From NCBI GenBank assembly GCA_012719445.1, contig JAAYAH010000078.1, positions 1 through 38,817 of the forward strand: DNA of 38,817 nucleotides. Reading direction: 5' to 3'. The translations under genes and the position numbers were made by a program. This document shows positions 24,031 to 31,809 of this stretch, in pieces (position 1 is the stretch's first letter; each line of letters begins with the position of its first letter). Below the pieces are notes generated by a model. It did no database searches, was not told where the DNA came from, and saw only the letters and a list, made by a program, of their open reading frames with translations. The stretch is from Actinomycetales bacterium (GTDB taxonomy: Bacteria; Actinomycetota; Actinomycetes; Actinomycetales; Kineosporiaceae).

Positions 24031-25424
24031 CCGGCGTCCCCCTCGCGATCGGCTGCCCCGGCCGGCTCGGGCTCGGCCGGCCCCTGCGGCAGCGGGAGCC
24101 GCACCCGGACACGGTAACCGCCGGTGCCACGGGGACCGATCTCCACCTCGCCGCGGTGCGAGGCGACCCGTTCCCGGATGCCCAGCAGCCCGAGCCCGCT
24201 GCCCGAGGTCCCGCCGCGCGGCCGCCCGTCGTCCACGACCTCGATCTCCGCGTACCCGCCAGCCGGGGCCGCCGTCACCCGCAGCACGACCCCGACCCGG
24301 CGCGCCGTGGAGTGCCGCCGGACGTTGGCCAGCGCCTCCTGCGCGGTCCGGTACAGGGTGAGCGCGACCGGAGCGGGAACCCGGGCCGCCGTTCCCTCGG
24401 GGCTCTCGACGAGCTGGTGGCTGACGGTGAAGCCCGGCACCCGGTGGCTGTCCACCAGGGCGGGCAGGTCGGCCAGCCCCGGCTCGGGTGAGCGGTCCTG
24501 CCGCTGCGGGTCGTCCTCTCCGTCGACGGCCCGGAGCGTCCCCAGCAGCCCGCGCATCTGGGTCACGGCCTCCCGGGAGGACCGCTCGACCTCGGTGAGC
24601 GCCCGGGCGGCCGCGTCGGGGTCGCGCGCGAGGACCTTGCGCGCTGCTCCGGCCTGGATGCCGATCACGGACACGTGGTGGGCGACGACGTCGTGCAGCT
24701 CCCTGGCGATGCGCAGCCGCTCCTCGAGGACGGCCCGCTGCCGCAGCCGCTCGCCCTGACTGCGCAGCAGCTCCGCCTGCTCGGCCAGCCGCGCCCGCTG
24801 CCGGGCCCCGCGCCAGGTGAACTGCCCGATGACCACCGCGCCGCCGAAGTACATGACGTTCACCAGCCCGGCCAGCACCAGGCTGGCCGCGACCGGCGAG
24901 ACGACGCCGAAGTCCCCCGCAGCGTCGTCGCCGAGCCCGCGCCGGATCTCGTCCACGCCGCTGCCGAGGGCGAACTGCCAGGCCAGCCAGGTGAACATGA
25001 AGGCGATCACGATGCCGACGACCACGAGCATGTCCCGGCGGGCGCGGGCCCACGCCACCCCGGACATGATGGCGATGAAGTACACGATCTGCAGGGAGAG
25101 CTGGGCCATCACCGCGGGCATGGTGACGCCGACGACGAACATGTGCAGCGCCGCGAGCGCCGTCACCGTGAGCGGCCAGCGGCGGCGGCCGACGAGCAGT
25201 CCCGCGCCGAGCGCGACCGCCAGCCACTGCGTCCATACCGGCTCCGAGGCGTGCTCGAGGACGCCGACGCTGCGGGTCAGCTCGAGGGCGAGCACCGAGA
25301 AGGCCAGGGTGACGGCGCCGACGACCACGTCCCGGCCGGAGACCGTCCCCTGTCGTTCCCACGGGTCGTCGACGGCGAAGAAGGCGGCGACCCGGTCGCG
25401 CGGGCCGGTGCGGATCCCGGACAC
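24027..25424 (-). CDS. Membrane sensor histidine kinase (HisKA_3, DesK/LiaS-like)
   Basis: 465 aa with about six membrane segments in residues 30-200 and no large sensor domain outside the membrane. A coiled segment (RGARQRARLAEQAELLRSQGERLRQRAVLEERLRIA) leads to the phospho-acceptor His244 in RELHDVVAHHVSVI. The ATPase domain has N-box QEALANVRRHS and G-boxes VVDDGRP and GSGLGLLGIRERV. GTG at 25422-25424 lies 6 nt after TAGGCT on the minus strand, so the message is probably leaderless. The downstream regulator and NatAB-like exporter make a sense-and-export unit. Confidence 0.92.
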   Translation of the reverse strand: MSGIRTGPRDRVAAFFAVDDPWERQGTVSGRDVVVGAVTLAFSVLALELTRSVGVLEHASEPVWTQWLAVALGAGLLVGRRRWPLTVTALAALHMFVVGVTMPAVMAQLSLQIVYFIAIMSGVAWARARRDMLVVVGIVIAFMFTWLAWQFALGSGVDEIRRGLGDDAAGDFGVVSPVAASLVLAGLVNVMYFGGAVVIGQFTWRGARQRARLAEQAELLRSQGERLRQRAVLEERLRIARELHDVVAHHVSVIGIQAGAARKVLARDPDAAARALTEVERSSREAVTQMRGLLGTLRAVDGEDDPQRQDRSPEPGLADLPALVDSHRVPGFTVSHQLVESPEGTAARVPAPVALTLYRTAQEALANVRRHSTARRVGVVLRVTAAPAGGYAEIEVVDDGRPRGGTSGSGLGLLGIRERVASHRGEVEIGPRGTGGYRVRVRLPLPQGPAEPEPAGAADREGDAG

Positions 25425-25430
25425 CCCACC

Positions 25431-25485
25431 AGCCTAGGGACGGCACGGCCGACGATGTCCAGGGGCGGCACGGCCGACGATGTCC
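25431..25485 (-). promoter_or_regulatory. Kinase-operon promoter with a 20-bp direct repeat
   Basis: A 20-bp sequence starting CGGCACGGCC and ending GATGTCC is present twice, at 25441-25460 and 25466-25485, with no mismatch and a 25-bp period. On the minus strand the proximal copy covers the -35 zone of the -10 TAGGCT (25431-25436), which stands 6 nt before the kinase GTG. The repeat lies in the 151-bp gap shared with the divergent dehydrogenase gene. It probably binds the cognate LuxR-type regulator (inference). Confidence 0.6.
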
Positions 25486-25575
25486 GGCGACGCGGAGGCC
25501 TGCCTCCCTACGCTGGCTCCTGCGCCCGGGACCCGCCGGTCCCGGGGACGGCGACGACCACGAGACGGGAGTCCG

Positions 25576-26595
25576 ATGAGAGCGGCCCGACTGCACGGTG
25601 TCGGCGACCTCAGGGTCGGCGAGGAACCGGCTCCCGTCCCGACCGGCGAGCAGAGCCTCGTCCGGGTGGGTGCGGTCGGGCTCTGCGGGTCCGACCTGCA
25701 CTGGTACGGGGAGGCGGCGATCGGTGACGCCCACCTGGAGGCCCCGCTCGTCCTCGGCCACGAGTGCGCCGGGGTGGTGGAGGGGGGTCCGCTGGACGGA
25801 CGGCTGGTCGCCGTGGACCCGGCGATCCCGTGCGGGTCGTGCGACACCTGCCGCCGGGGGCACCGCAACCTGTGCCCGGCTGTGGTCTTCGCCGGTCACG
25901 GGTCGTGCGACGGAGGGCTGCGCGAGTACCTCACCTGGCCGACCCGGCTGCTGCACCCGGTGCCCGGGTCCCTGTCCGCGGCCGACGCGGCCATGCTGGA
26001 GCCGCTCGGAGTGGCCCTGCACGCCCTGGGTCTCGCGCACGTCGAGGCGGCCGGGACGGTCGCGGTGATCGGCTGCGGCCCGATCGGCCTGTGCCTGGTG
26101 CAGCTCGCGCGACTGGCCGGGGCCGCGACCGTCGTCGCCGTCGACCCGCTCGCACACCGACGGGAGGCCGCGGCCCGGTTCGGCGCCGACGTCGTCCTGC
26201 CCGCCGAGGGCGCGCCGGTCCGGGCCGGCCTCGACGAGGTCACCGCCGGTCTCGGGGTCGACCTCGCCGTCGAGGTCGCCGGGACCGACGCCGCCGTCGC
26301 GCTGGCGCTGGACGTGGTCCGCCCTGGTGCCCGGGTGGTCCTCACCGGGATCCCGGACGCCGACACCACGACGTTCCGGGCCTCGACGGCACGCCGGAAG
26401 GGGCTGACGCTCCTCCTCGTCCGCCGGATGGGCGACGTCTACCCGCGCACGCTCCGACTGGTGGACCGAGGGCTGGTCGACGTCACCGGCCTGGTGACGC
26501 ACCGCTTCCCGCTGGAGGGGGCGGCGGAGGCGTTCGCCGTCGCGCACGCCAGGACGGGGCTGAAGGTGATCGTCGAACCCCACCGGCAGGCCTGA
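25576..26595 (+). CDS. Zinc-dependent medium-chain dehydrogenase (sorbitol/threonine dehydrogenase type)
   Basis: 339 aa cytoplasmic NAD(P)-dependent alcohol/polyol dehydrogenase. Catalytic zinc ligands are Cys37 (GLCGSDLHWYG) and His62-Glu63 (LGHECAGVV). The structural zinc lobe has Cys86, Cys89, Cys92 and Cys100. The Rossmann motif is VAVIGCGPIGLCLVQLARLAGA. AVDPAIPCGSC and HWYG point to the sorbitol/xylitol dehydrogenase branch. ATG at 25576 follows CGGGAG; the frame open to 25480 covers the direct repeats and is not used. The substrate is uncertain, and no sugar-uptake gene is adjacent. Confidence 0.88.
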   Translation: MRAARLHGVGDLRVGEEPAPVPTGEQSLVRVGAVGLCGSDLHWYGEAAIGDAHLEAPLVLGHECAGVVEGGPLDGRLVAVDPAIPCGSCDTCRRGHRNLCPAVVFAGHGSCDGGLREYLTWPTRLLHPVPGSLSAADAAMLEPLGVALHALGLAHVEAAGTVAVIGCGPIGLCLVQLARLAGAATVVAVDPLAHRREAAARFGADVVLPAEGAPVRAGLDEVTAGLGVDLAVEVAGTDAAVALALDVVRPGARVVLTGIPDADTTTFRASTARRKGLTLLLVRRMGDVYPRTLRLVDRGLVDVTGLVTHRFPLEGAAEAFAVAHARTGLKVIVEPHRQA

Positions 26596-26641
26596 CCGGG
26601 TGCCGGGTGCCCCGGCTCGACCCGGCCGGTCTCTGCTCTGC

Positions 26642-26685
26642 TCGGTCGGTCCCGGGTCGGTCGGTCCCGGGTCGGTCGGTCCCGG
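26642..26685. repeat. 15-bp tandem repeat, three copies
   Basis: Unit TCGGTCGGTCCCGGG, two full copies and a third lacking its last base, about 45 bp after the dehydrogenase stop. It lies in a 290-bp non-coding stretch that otherwise holds only the palindrome at 26794-26810. Short open frames across it encode only GPGSV repeats and are not credible genes. Confidence 0.85.
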
Positions 26686-26793
26686 CTGGTCTCTCGCCCT
26701 GCTCGGCTCGGCTGTGCACGAGCTCACATTCCCGGCCGCCCGGCACCGGTTGAGTGATACCGCTGCCAGCAGGACAATCGTCACGTTCGGTAT

Positions 26794-26810
26794 CGATAAG
26801 TGACTTATCG
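26794..26810. promoter_or_regulatory. AT-rich 17-bp palindrome before the secreted-protein gene
   Basis: CGATAAG-TGA-CTTATCG is a perfect 7-3-7 inverted repeat in an AT-rich island (about 26750-26818), 75 bp before the ATG of the secreted protein. Both the composition and the position suggest an operator within a promoter; the binding protein is unknown. Confidence 0.55.
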
Positions 26811-26885
26811 TTAAACCATGGCGGGTCGACGTCCGATCCGGTGGCTCGCGGACAGGGCACGTCGGCCGCTGCGAGGAGGACATCG

Positions 26886-27773
26886 ATGAGAATCCCCGAC
26901 AGGACGAGCCGCACCATCGGCCCGCTCACCGCGACAGGTGTCCGGCGGCGCCGAGTACGAGCGGTCGCCGTCGCGCTCGCGCTCGTGACGACCCAGTCGG
27001 TGGCCGGCGCCTCGGCGACGCAGGGCATGCCGACGCCGGCAGCCCCCTCGGCGAAGGCGCCGGTGATCACCGTCACCGACACGACCGTCACCCCCTCCGA
27101 CGGGACCCTGGCCTGTCCGGTGTCCCTGGCCCTGTCCGCCGTGGTGAGCGCGGCCGGCCCAGAGGTGGTGCGGTACCACTGGCTGTCCACCGACGGCGGC
27201 CGGATCCCCGGCGGAACCCTCACCTTCACCGAACCGGGGGCCGCTACCGCGACCGGCACGGTGGTGCTCGGCCGCTCCGGGCAGCACCTGCGGGGTGAGA
27301 TCCGACTGGTGGCCCTTGCCCACGGGCGCCGGGTGGTCGGCGAGGCGGCCGGCTACGACCTCCAGTGCCTCGACACGACCCCGCCCAGGGTGAGGTTGTC
27401 CGCGGCCGGGGTCACCGTCGACCGGGAGACCAGCGCGGACCTCGGTGACATCTCGGACCGCGACACCATCACGTTCACCGCGACCGCGACCGATCGGGAG
27501 AGCCCGGTCTCGCAGATCTACATCCACGGTGCGAGCCGCCTGGTCTGCGTCGACGCCACCGGCGACATCTACCACCGCATCTCCCGCGGACGGGCGGTGA
27601 CCGGGACGACGGGCCCGGTCAGCCACACCTGGGAGATCGCCGAGCTGAGGGCCGTGTGCGAGGGGACGACACACCCGACGCTCGTCGAGTTCTTCTTCAG
27701 CGTGATGGCGACGGCGACCAGCGCCGGCGGCAGCACGAGCACGGGCAGCATCACCTTCACCGTCACCGGCTGA
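26886..27773 (+). CDS. Secreted protein of unknown function
   Basis: 295 aa; I recognise no family. The N-terminus is basic (RRRRVR) followed by AVAVALALVTTQSVAGASA, a signal peptide probably cleaved near residue 45. The mature part is Thr/Ser/Val-rich and beta-like, in two modules: about 58-160 (one Cys near each end, LACPV and LQCLD, perhaps a disulfide) and about 165-295 (Cys in RLVCVD and RAVCEG). The DTTPPRVRLSAAGVTVDRE joint resembles spacers between Ig-like extracellular domains. ATG 26886 follows GAGGAGG. The gene stands alone behind a palindromic operator and ends before a strong terminator. Confidence 0.8.
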   Translation: MRIPDRTSRTIGPLTATGVRRRRVRAVAVALALVTTQSVAGASATQGMPTPAAPSAKAPVITVTDTTVTPSDGTLACPVSLALSAVVSAAGPEVVRYHWLSTDGGRIPGGTLTFTEPGAATATGTVVLGRSGQHLRGEIRLVALAHGRRVVGEAAGYDLQCLDTTPPRVRLSAAGVTVDRETSADLGDISDRDTITFTATATDRESPVSQIYIHGASRLVCVDATGDIYHRISRGRAVTGTTGPVSHTWEIAELRAVCEGTTHPTLVEFFFSVMATATSAGGSTSTGSITFTVTG

Positions 27774-27797
27774 ACCCGGCGGTCAGCTCGCCGACAT

Positions 27798-27850
27798 GCC
27801 GGGAACGCCGGGGTACGGGTGTCGCCGCCCGGTGCCCCGGCGTTCCCGGC
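27798..27850. terminator. Bidirectional hairpin terminator
   Basis: GCCGGGAACGCCGGGG (27798-27813) pairs perfectly with CCCCGGCGTTCCCGGC (27835-27850), a 16-bp stem with a 21-nt loop. It sits exactly between the convergent secreted-protein and exporter genes (24 bp and 10 bp from their stops). This is the strongest terminator-like structure I found in the window. Confidence 0.8.
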
Positions 27851-27860
27851 TCGCCCGAGG

Positions 27861-28673
27861 TCAGTTCCCGGTGCTCTCGTAGCTGCGCAGCTGGAAGCGC
27901 CACACCTGGTAGCCGAGGCAGAACCAGATCGCACCGACGAGGGGCGCCAGCCAGGCCACGGTCCCGGACACGCCCAGGCCGTCGGTGGAGTCGAGGATCA
28001 CGGCCGCGGGGACCCAGGCGACGAAGGCGACCGGCACGATCCAGGTCATCACCCACTGGGCGACGGCGCCGAACACCGACAGCGGGTAGGAGCCGAAGTT
28101 CAGCAGGATGTGGTCCGCGAGGTAGCGGGCCGGCCACACCTCGACGAACCGGAACGCCATCGACGAGATGGCGATCGCGAGCCCGCCCTCGATGAGGGCG
28201 CCGCCCAGGACGGCTGCCGCCGCGTACAGGACGGTCATCGGCGTCCAGCGGAGGTCGGCGATGCTGCTGGCGTAGCAGAGGATCCCGACCGCCGTCACGG
28301 TGTCGCCGAGGGAGTTCACGCTGAACCGCCTGGTCAGCACTTGCAGCAGCGGGTTGAGCGGACGGACCAGGAAGCGGTCGAAGGTGCCCTCACGGACCAG
28401 GCTGTCCAGCTCGTTGAGCATGTAGAGCGGCACCAGGTAGACGGCGTGCGCGAGCAGCCGCAGCGCGTACAGCACGGCGATCTGGGGGAACGTCCAGCCG
28501 CCGATGCTCGGGTAGCGGCTCAGCACCACGGCGATGAAGGCGAACCCGCTGCCCTGGTAGGCGATCCCCATCAGGGCGAGGATGACGAAGTTCAGCCGGT
28601 ACTGGGCAGCGCCCCGCACCGCCGCCCTGGTCAGGGCCCAGGTCACCCTGGCGCTGTCGAGCATCGCGCTCAC
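27861..28673 (-). CDS. ABC-2 family exporter permease (PF06182 type), second subunit
   Basis: 270 aa, about six membrane segments. YRLNFVILALMGIAYQGSGFAFIAVVLSRYPSIGGWTFPQIAVLYALRLLAHAVYLVPL and the LVREGTFDRFLVRPLNPLLQVLTRRF loop are hallmarks of the DUF990-related ABC-2 permeases that work as pairs. GTG at 28671-28673 overlaps the upstream permease stop as GTGA; an ATG three codons in (28664) is an alternative. It is the last gene of a three-gene exporter with a single ATPase and two different permeases. Confidence 0.88.
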   Translation of the reverse strand: MSAMLDSARVTWALTRAAVRGAAQYRLNFVILALMGIAYQGSGFAFIAVVLSRYPSIGGWTFPQIAVLYALRLLAHAVYLVPLYMLNELDSLVREGTFDRFLVRPLNPLLQVLTRRFSVNSLGDTVTAVGILCYASSIADLRWTPMTVLYAAAAVLGGALIEGGLAIAISSMAFRFVEVWPARYLADHILLNFGSYPLSVFGAVAQWVMTWIVPVAFVAWVPAAVILDSTDGLGVSGTVAWLAPLVGAIWFCLGYQVWRFQLRSYESTGN

Positions 28674-29578
28674 CCGCCCTGCACCACGACGCGGCGGACG
28701 GCGCGCCTCCAGACGAGGGCGGCTCCCACCCCGAGCAGGACCACCCAGCCCAGCTGGACGCCGACGGCCCGCAGCGCGTCGGCGCCCTCGATCCCACCGA
28801 CGTAGATGCTCGCCGGGACGTAGGTCGTGGCCTGGAACGGCAGCCACTGGACCAGCGTCCTGAGCCCGCCGGGGAACACGCTCACCGGGACCAGCGCCCC
28901 GGAGAGGAAGCTCGACACGAGCACGTAGAGCATGGTCAGCCCGTCCGTCTCCAGGGTCCAGAAGGCGATCATGCCCAGCAGGACCGCCAGCAGCCCGGCG
29001 ATGCAGTACGCGCACAGCAGGGAGACCGGGAACAGCGCTCCCGCCGCGGCGTCCGCCGGTGGCGCGAGACTGCCGGCGACGGCGACGACCGGCAGCGCCA
29101 CCACGATGATCGCGACGGCGCCGCCGAGGGCGCCGACGAGCTGGGCGACGAGCTGCGGGACGAACCCGACCGGCCGCACCAGGTCGAAGACGACCGAGCC
29201 CTCCCGGATCCGCTCACGCAGGTGCCGGGTGACGGTGTGGGTGGGGAAGGACCAGACGATGAGGTTGGCGAGGGTCAGGTAGACGACCAGATCGTGCAGC
29301 GGGACGGCGAGCACGTCCGGCCGGGCGGTGTACAGGGCGCTCCAGACCCGCTTGAGCACGAAGATCTGCACGACGGTGACCCCTAGCAGCAGCAGCATGG
29401 TGTTGCGGTAGGCGAACATGACCGCCGTCCTGGCCCTGGCCACCCTCCGCAGCGCCCGCCACTGCCGCCACCACGGCCGCGGGCCGGCGTCCCCGAGGAG
29501 GACCTCGGCGACGTCGGCCGGGGTCCGCGGGTCCGTCGTTCCCTCGGGCGGATCGCGGACGACGCCGGTCGCCGTCAT
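28670..29578 (-). CDS. ABC-2 family exporter permease, first subunit
   Basis: 302 aa. About 55 polar N-terminal residues precede the first membrane segment (VMFAYRNTMLLLLGVTVVQIFVLKRVW). The HLRERIREGSVVFDLVRPVGFVPQLVAQLVG loop matches the REG-x-FDRFLVRP motif of the partner permease, showing common ancestry. ATG at 29576-29578 overlaps the ATPase stop as ATGA. Substrate unknown. Confidence 0.88.
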   Translation of the reverse strand: MTATGVVRDPPEGTTDPRTPADVAEVLLGDAGPRPWWRQWRALRRVARARTAVMFAYRNTMLLLLGVTVVQIFVLKRVWSALYTARPDVLAVPLHDLVVYLTLANLIVWSFPTHTVTRHLRERIREGSVVFDLVRPVGFVPQLVAQLVGALGGAVAIIVVALPVVAVAGSLAPPADAAAGALFPVSLLCAYCIAGLLAVLLGMIAFWTLETDGLTMLYVLVSSFLSGALVPVSVFPGGLRTLVQWLPFQATTYVPASIYVGGIEGADALRAVGVQLGWVVLLGVGAALVWRRAVRRVVVQGG

Positions 29579-30597
29579 GCCGGCAGCGCCCGTCGGCTGT
29601 AGATCTGCCGGACGACGCCCTCGAGGTCCGGCTCGACGATGGAGACGTCGGCGACGGAGAACTCCGCGGCCAGGGCGGCGATGAGGTCGGAGGCCGCGGT
29701 CCGACCGCCCTCGAACCGGAGCCGGACGGTGTCCGGTTCCGGCTCCTCCCCCTCGTCGGCGACCAGCGCGGCACCCAGCGCGGCGACCCGCTCCGCGGTG
29801 ATCGGCTCCGCCTGCCCGCCGTCGCCCGCGACCCGCACGACGAGGGTGCGGTGCGGCGCGTACCGGGACTTCAGCTCGGCGACGCTCCCGTCGTAGAGCA
29901 CCCGGCCGTGGTCGATGAGGATCACCCGGGAGCAGAGCCGCTCGACGTCGGCCAGGTCGTGGGTGGTGAGCACGACCGTGGTGCCGTGCTCCCGGTTCAC
30001 CTCCTCGATGAAGTCGCGCATGGTCGCCTTGGCCACCACGTCGAGCCCGATCGTCGGCTCGTCCAGGTAGAGGATCCGGGGCTGGTAGAGCATCGCCGCG
30101 GCGAGGTCGCCGCGCATCCGCTGGCCGAGGCTGAGCTGGCGGACCGGCCGGTCGAGGAACTCGGCCATGTCGAGCAGGTCGACGAACCGCCGGTACTGGC
30201 GGCGGTAGGTCTCCGGTGGCATCCGGTACAGGGTGGCGACGAGGTCCAGCGAGTCCCTCAGCGGGAGGTCCCACCACAGCTGGGTCCGCTGACCGAAGAC
30301 CACCCCGATCTGGAGGGCGTTGCGCTGCCGGTCGCGCCACGGCACGACCCCGCCGACGTCGACGGAACCCGAGGTCGGCACGAGGATCCCGGTCATCATC
30401 TTGATCGTGGTGCTCTTGCCGGCGCCGTTGGGACCCAGGTAGCCGACCATCTCCCCGGTGCGGATGTCGAAGGTGACGTCGTCGACAGCGACCGTGCGCT
30501 CGACCTGGCGGGTGACCAGGGTGCGCAGTCCCGCGAACCGCCCGGGTGGCCGTCTCGGCCGGACGAACTCCTTGGTCAGGCCCTCGACCCGGATCAC
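29575..30597 (-). CDS. ABC-2 exporter ATP-binding protein (paired-permease type)
   Basis: 340 aa. A 20-residue insert (RPRRPPGRFAGLRTLVTRQVERT) after the first strand is characteristic of this ATPase group. Walker A is GPNGAGKSTT, the Q-loop is GVVFGQRTQLWWDLPLRDS, the signature is LSLGQRMRGDLAAAM (LSLGQ in place of LSGGQ, normal for the group), Walker B is ILYLDEPTIGLD and the switch is LTTHDLADVERL. GTG 30595-30597 follows GGGAGGG. A polar C-terminal domain (about 235-340) follows. No regulator is adjacent. Confidence 0.9.
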   Translation of the reverse strand: MIRVEGLTKEFVRPRRPPGRFAGLRTLVTRQVERTVAVDDVTFDIRTGEMVGYLGPNGAGKSTTIKMMTGILVPTSGSVDVGGVVPWRDRQRNALQIGVVFGQRTQLWWDLPLRDSLDLVATLYRMPPETYRRQYRRFVDLLDMAEFLDRPVRQLSLGQRMRGDLAAAMLYQPRILYLDEPTIGLDVVAKATMRDFIEEVNREHGTTVVLTTHDLADVERLCSRVILIDHGRVLYDGSVAELKSRYAPHRTLVVRVAGDGGQAEPITAERVAALGAALVADEGEEPEPDTVRLRFEGGRTAASDLIAALAAEFSVADVSIVEPDLEGVVRQIYSRRALPA

Positions 30598-30994
30598 GAG
30601 ACGCGTCCCTCCCCTGCCTCCACGGCCGCCACGGCCTGGCCGCGCCCCCGACCGCCCGGCCCGGCCAGGCTAACCGTGCGGGTACACGCCGCGGCAACGG
30701 GTTATTGGCCCGCCACCGGCCGGATCCGGGGCAGGACCTTCGTCACTGGCCAGCGCCGCGCCCCCGGGATGCGGAGGCGGTGCCGGTGCCATGGCCACGC
30801 GGGTGTTGCCGGGTCAACACTGACGGCGCGCCACGGGTCGATAACATCCGGTGTCGATCCGGGCCCAGGCGACTGGCCACCCCGCTCACCGGAGCCGCCG
30901 CGCCGATGCGACATCGGCCACTCGCCAGTCGGCGTGACGCCTCAGGTCAGCCGCTATTCTCCCGTATCGATCACCGAAGCCCTGCGGAGGCGTG
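30598..30994. other. Divergent intergenic region (397 bp) between exporter and etf operon
   Basis: No gene is supported. GCCGATG-CGA-CATCGGC (30902-30918) is a perfect 7-3-7 palindrome 77 bp before etfB. TATTCT at 30955-30960 is a possible -10 for etfB, though no well-spaced -35 is present. The remaining ~250 bp next to the ABC gene is GC-rich with nothing I can interpret. Confidence 0.5.
30902..30918. promoter_or_regulatory. Palindromic operator candidate for the etf operon
   Basis: A perfect 7-3-7 inverted repeat, GCCGATG-CGA-CATCGGC, upstream of a TATTCT -10-like hexamer and etfB. Actinobacterial fatty-acid oxidation genes are often governed by TetR-family repressors with operators of this size; no such regulator gene is in the window. 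Confidence 0.45.
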
Positions 30995-31780
30995 ATGAGG
31001 ATCGTCGTCCTGGTCAAGTACGTCCCGGAGCCCACGGCACAGTGGCGCTTCGCGGACGACCTCACCGTGGACCGTGCCGGGATCGAGGGACGGCTCTCCG
31101 AGCTCGACGAACACGCCGTCGAGCAGGCGGTCCGGCTGGTGGAGGGCGGCCTCGACGCCGAGATCACCTATCTCACGGTGGGGCCGGTCAGAGCCGCCGA
31201 GGGGCTGCGCAAGGCCCTGGCCATGGGTGGTGACGCCGGGGTGCACGTCGAGGACCCGGCGATCCACGGCTCCGACGCCCTGGCGACCTCGCTGGTGCTG
31301 GCCGAGGCGCTGCGGCGGCAGGGCTTCGATCTCGTGCTCACCGGGATGGCGTCGACGGACGCGGAGATGTCGGTCGTGCCGGCCATGGTCGCCGACCGGC
31401 TGGACGCCGCGCTGGTCTCCTTCGCCTCCGCGCTGACCGTCGACCCGCAGGCGGGCACCGTGACCGTGCAGCGCGACGGCGAGGGCGCCGTCGACGAGGT
31501 CGTCGCCCAACTGCCTGCTGTCGTGGCGGTGACGGACCAGGCCGGCGAGGCCAGGTACCCGGCCTTCCGGGCGATCATGGCGGCCAAGAAGAAGCCCGTC
31601 ACCACCTGGTCCCTCACCGACCTCGGGATCTCCCCCGACCAGGTCGGCCTCGCCGCGAGCTGCGCGGTCGTCACCCAGGCCGTCCCGGCCCCGGAGCGGC
31701 AGGCCGGCACCGTCCTCGTCGACGAGGGCGACGCCGCCGTGCAGGTGGCGGATTTCCTGACCACCCGCGGATTCCTGTAG
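30995..31780 (+). CDS. etfB: Electron transfer flavoprotein beta subunit
   Basis: 261 aa; with EtfA it carries electrons from acyl-CoA dehydrogenases to a membrane oxidoreductase. It opens with the family N-terminus MRIVVLVKYVPEPTAQWRF. Adenine-nucleotide loop residues lie in LVLTGMASTDAEMSVVPAMVADRL, and the beta signature is AVVAVTDQAGEARYPAFRAIMAAKKKPV. ATG 30995 is favoured over GTG 30992 because GGAGG is then better spaced. First gene of etfB-etfA-etfD-acd. Confidence 0.94.
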   Translation: MRIVVLVKYVPEPTAQWRFADDLTVDRAGIEGRLSELDEHAVEQAVRLVEGGLDAEITYLTVGPVRAAEGLRKALAMGGDAGVHVEDPAIHGSDALATSLVLAEALRRQGFDLVLTGMASTDAEMSVVPAMVADRLDAALVSFASALTVDPQAGTVTVQRDGEGAVDEVVAQLPAVVAVTDQAGEARYPAFRAIMAAKKKPVTTWSLTDLGISPDQVGLAASCAVVTQAVPAPERQAGTVLVDEGDAAVQVADFLTTRGFL

Positions 31781-31809
31781 CCCGGACCCTCACCCCAGGA
31801 GGTGACCTA

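Noticed and set aside
23284-26883. A 1199-residue open frame extending the second response regulator upstream
   Set aside because: Only its last 248 residues are a response regulator. The rest reads through the kinase and dehydrogenase genes in wrong frames, with Arg/Gly/Pro-rich content typical of non-coding high-GC frames.
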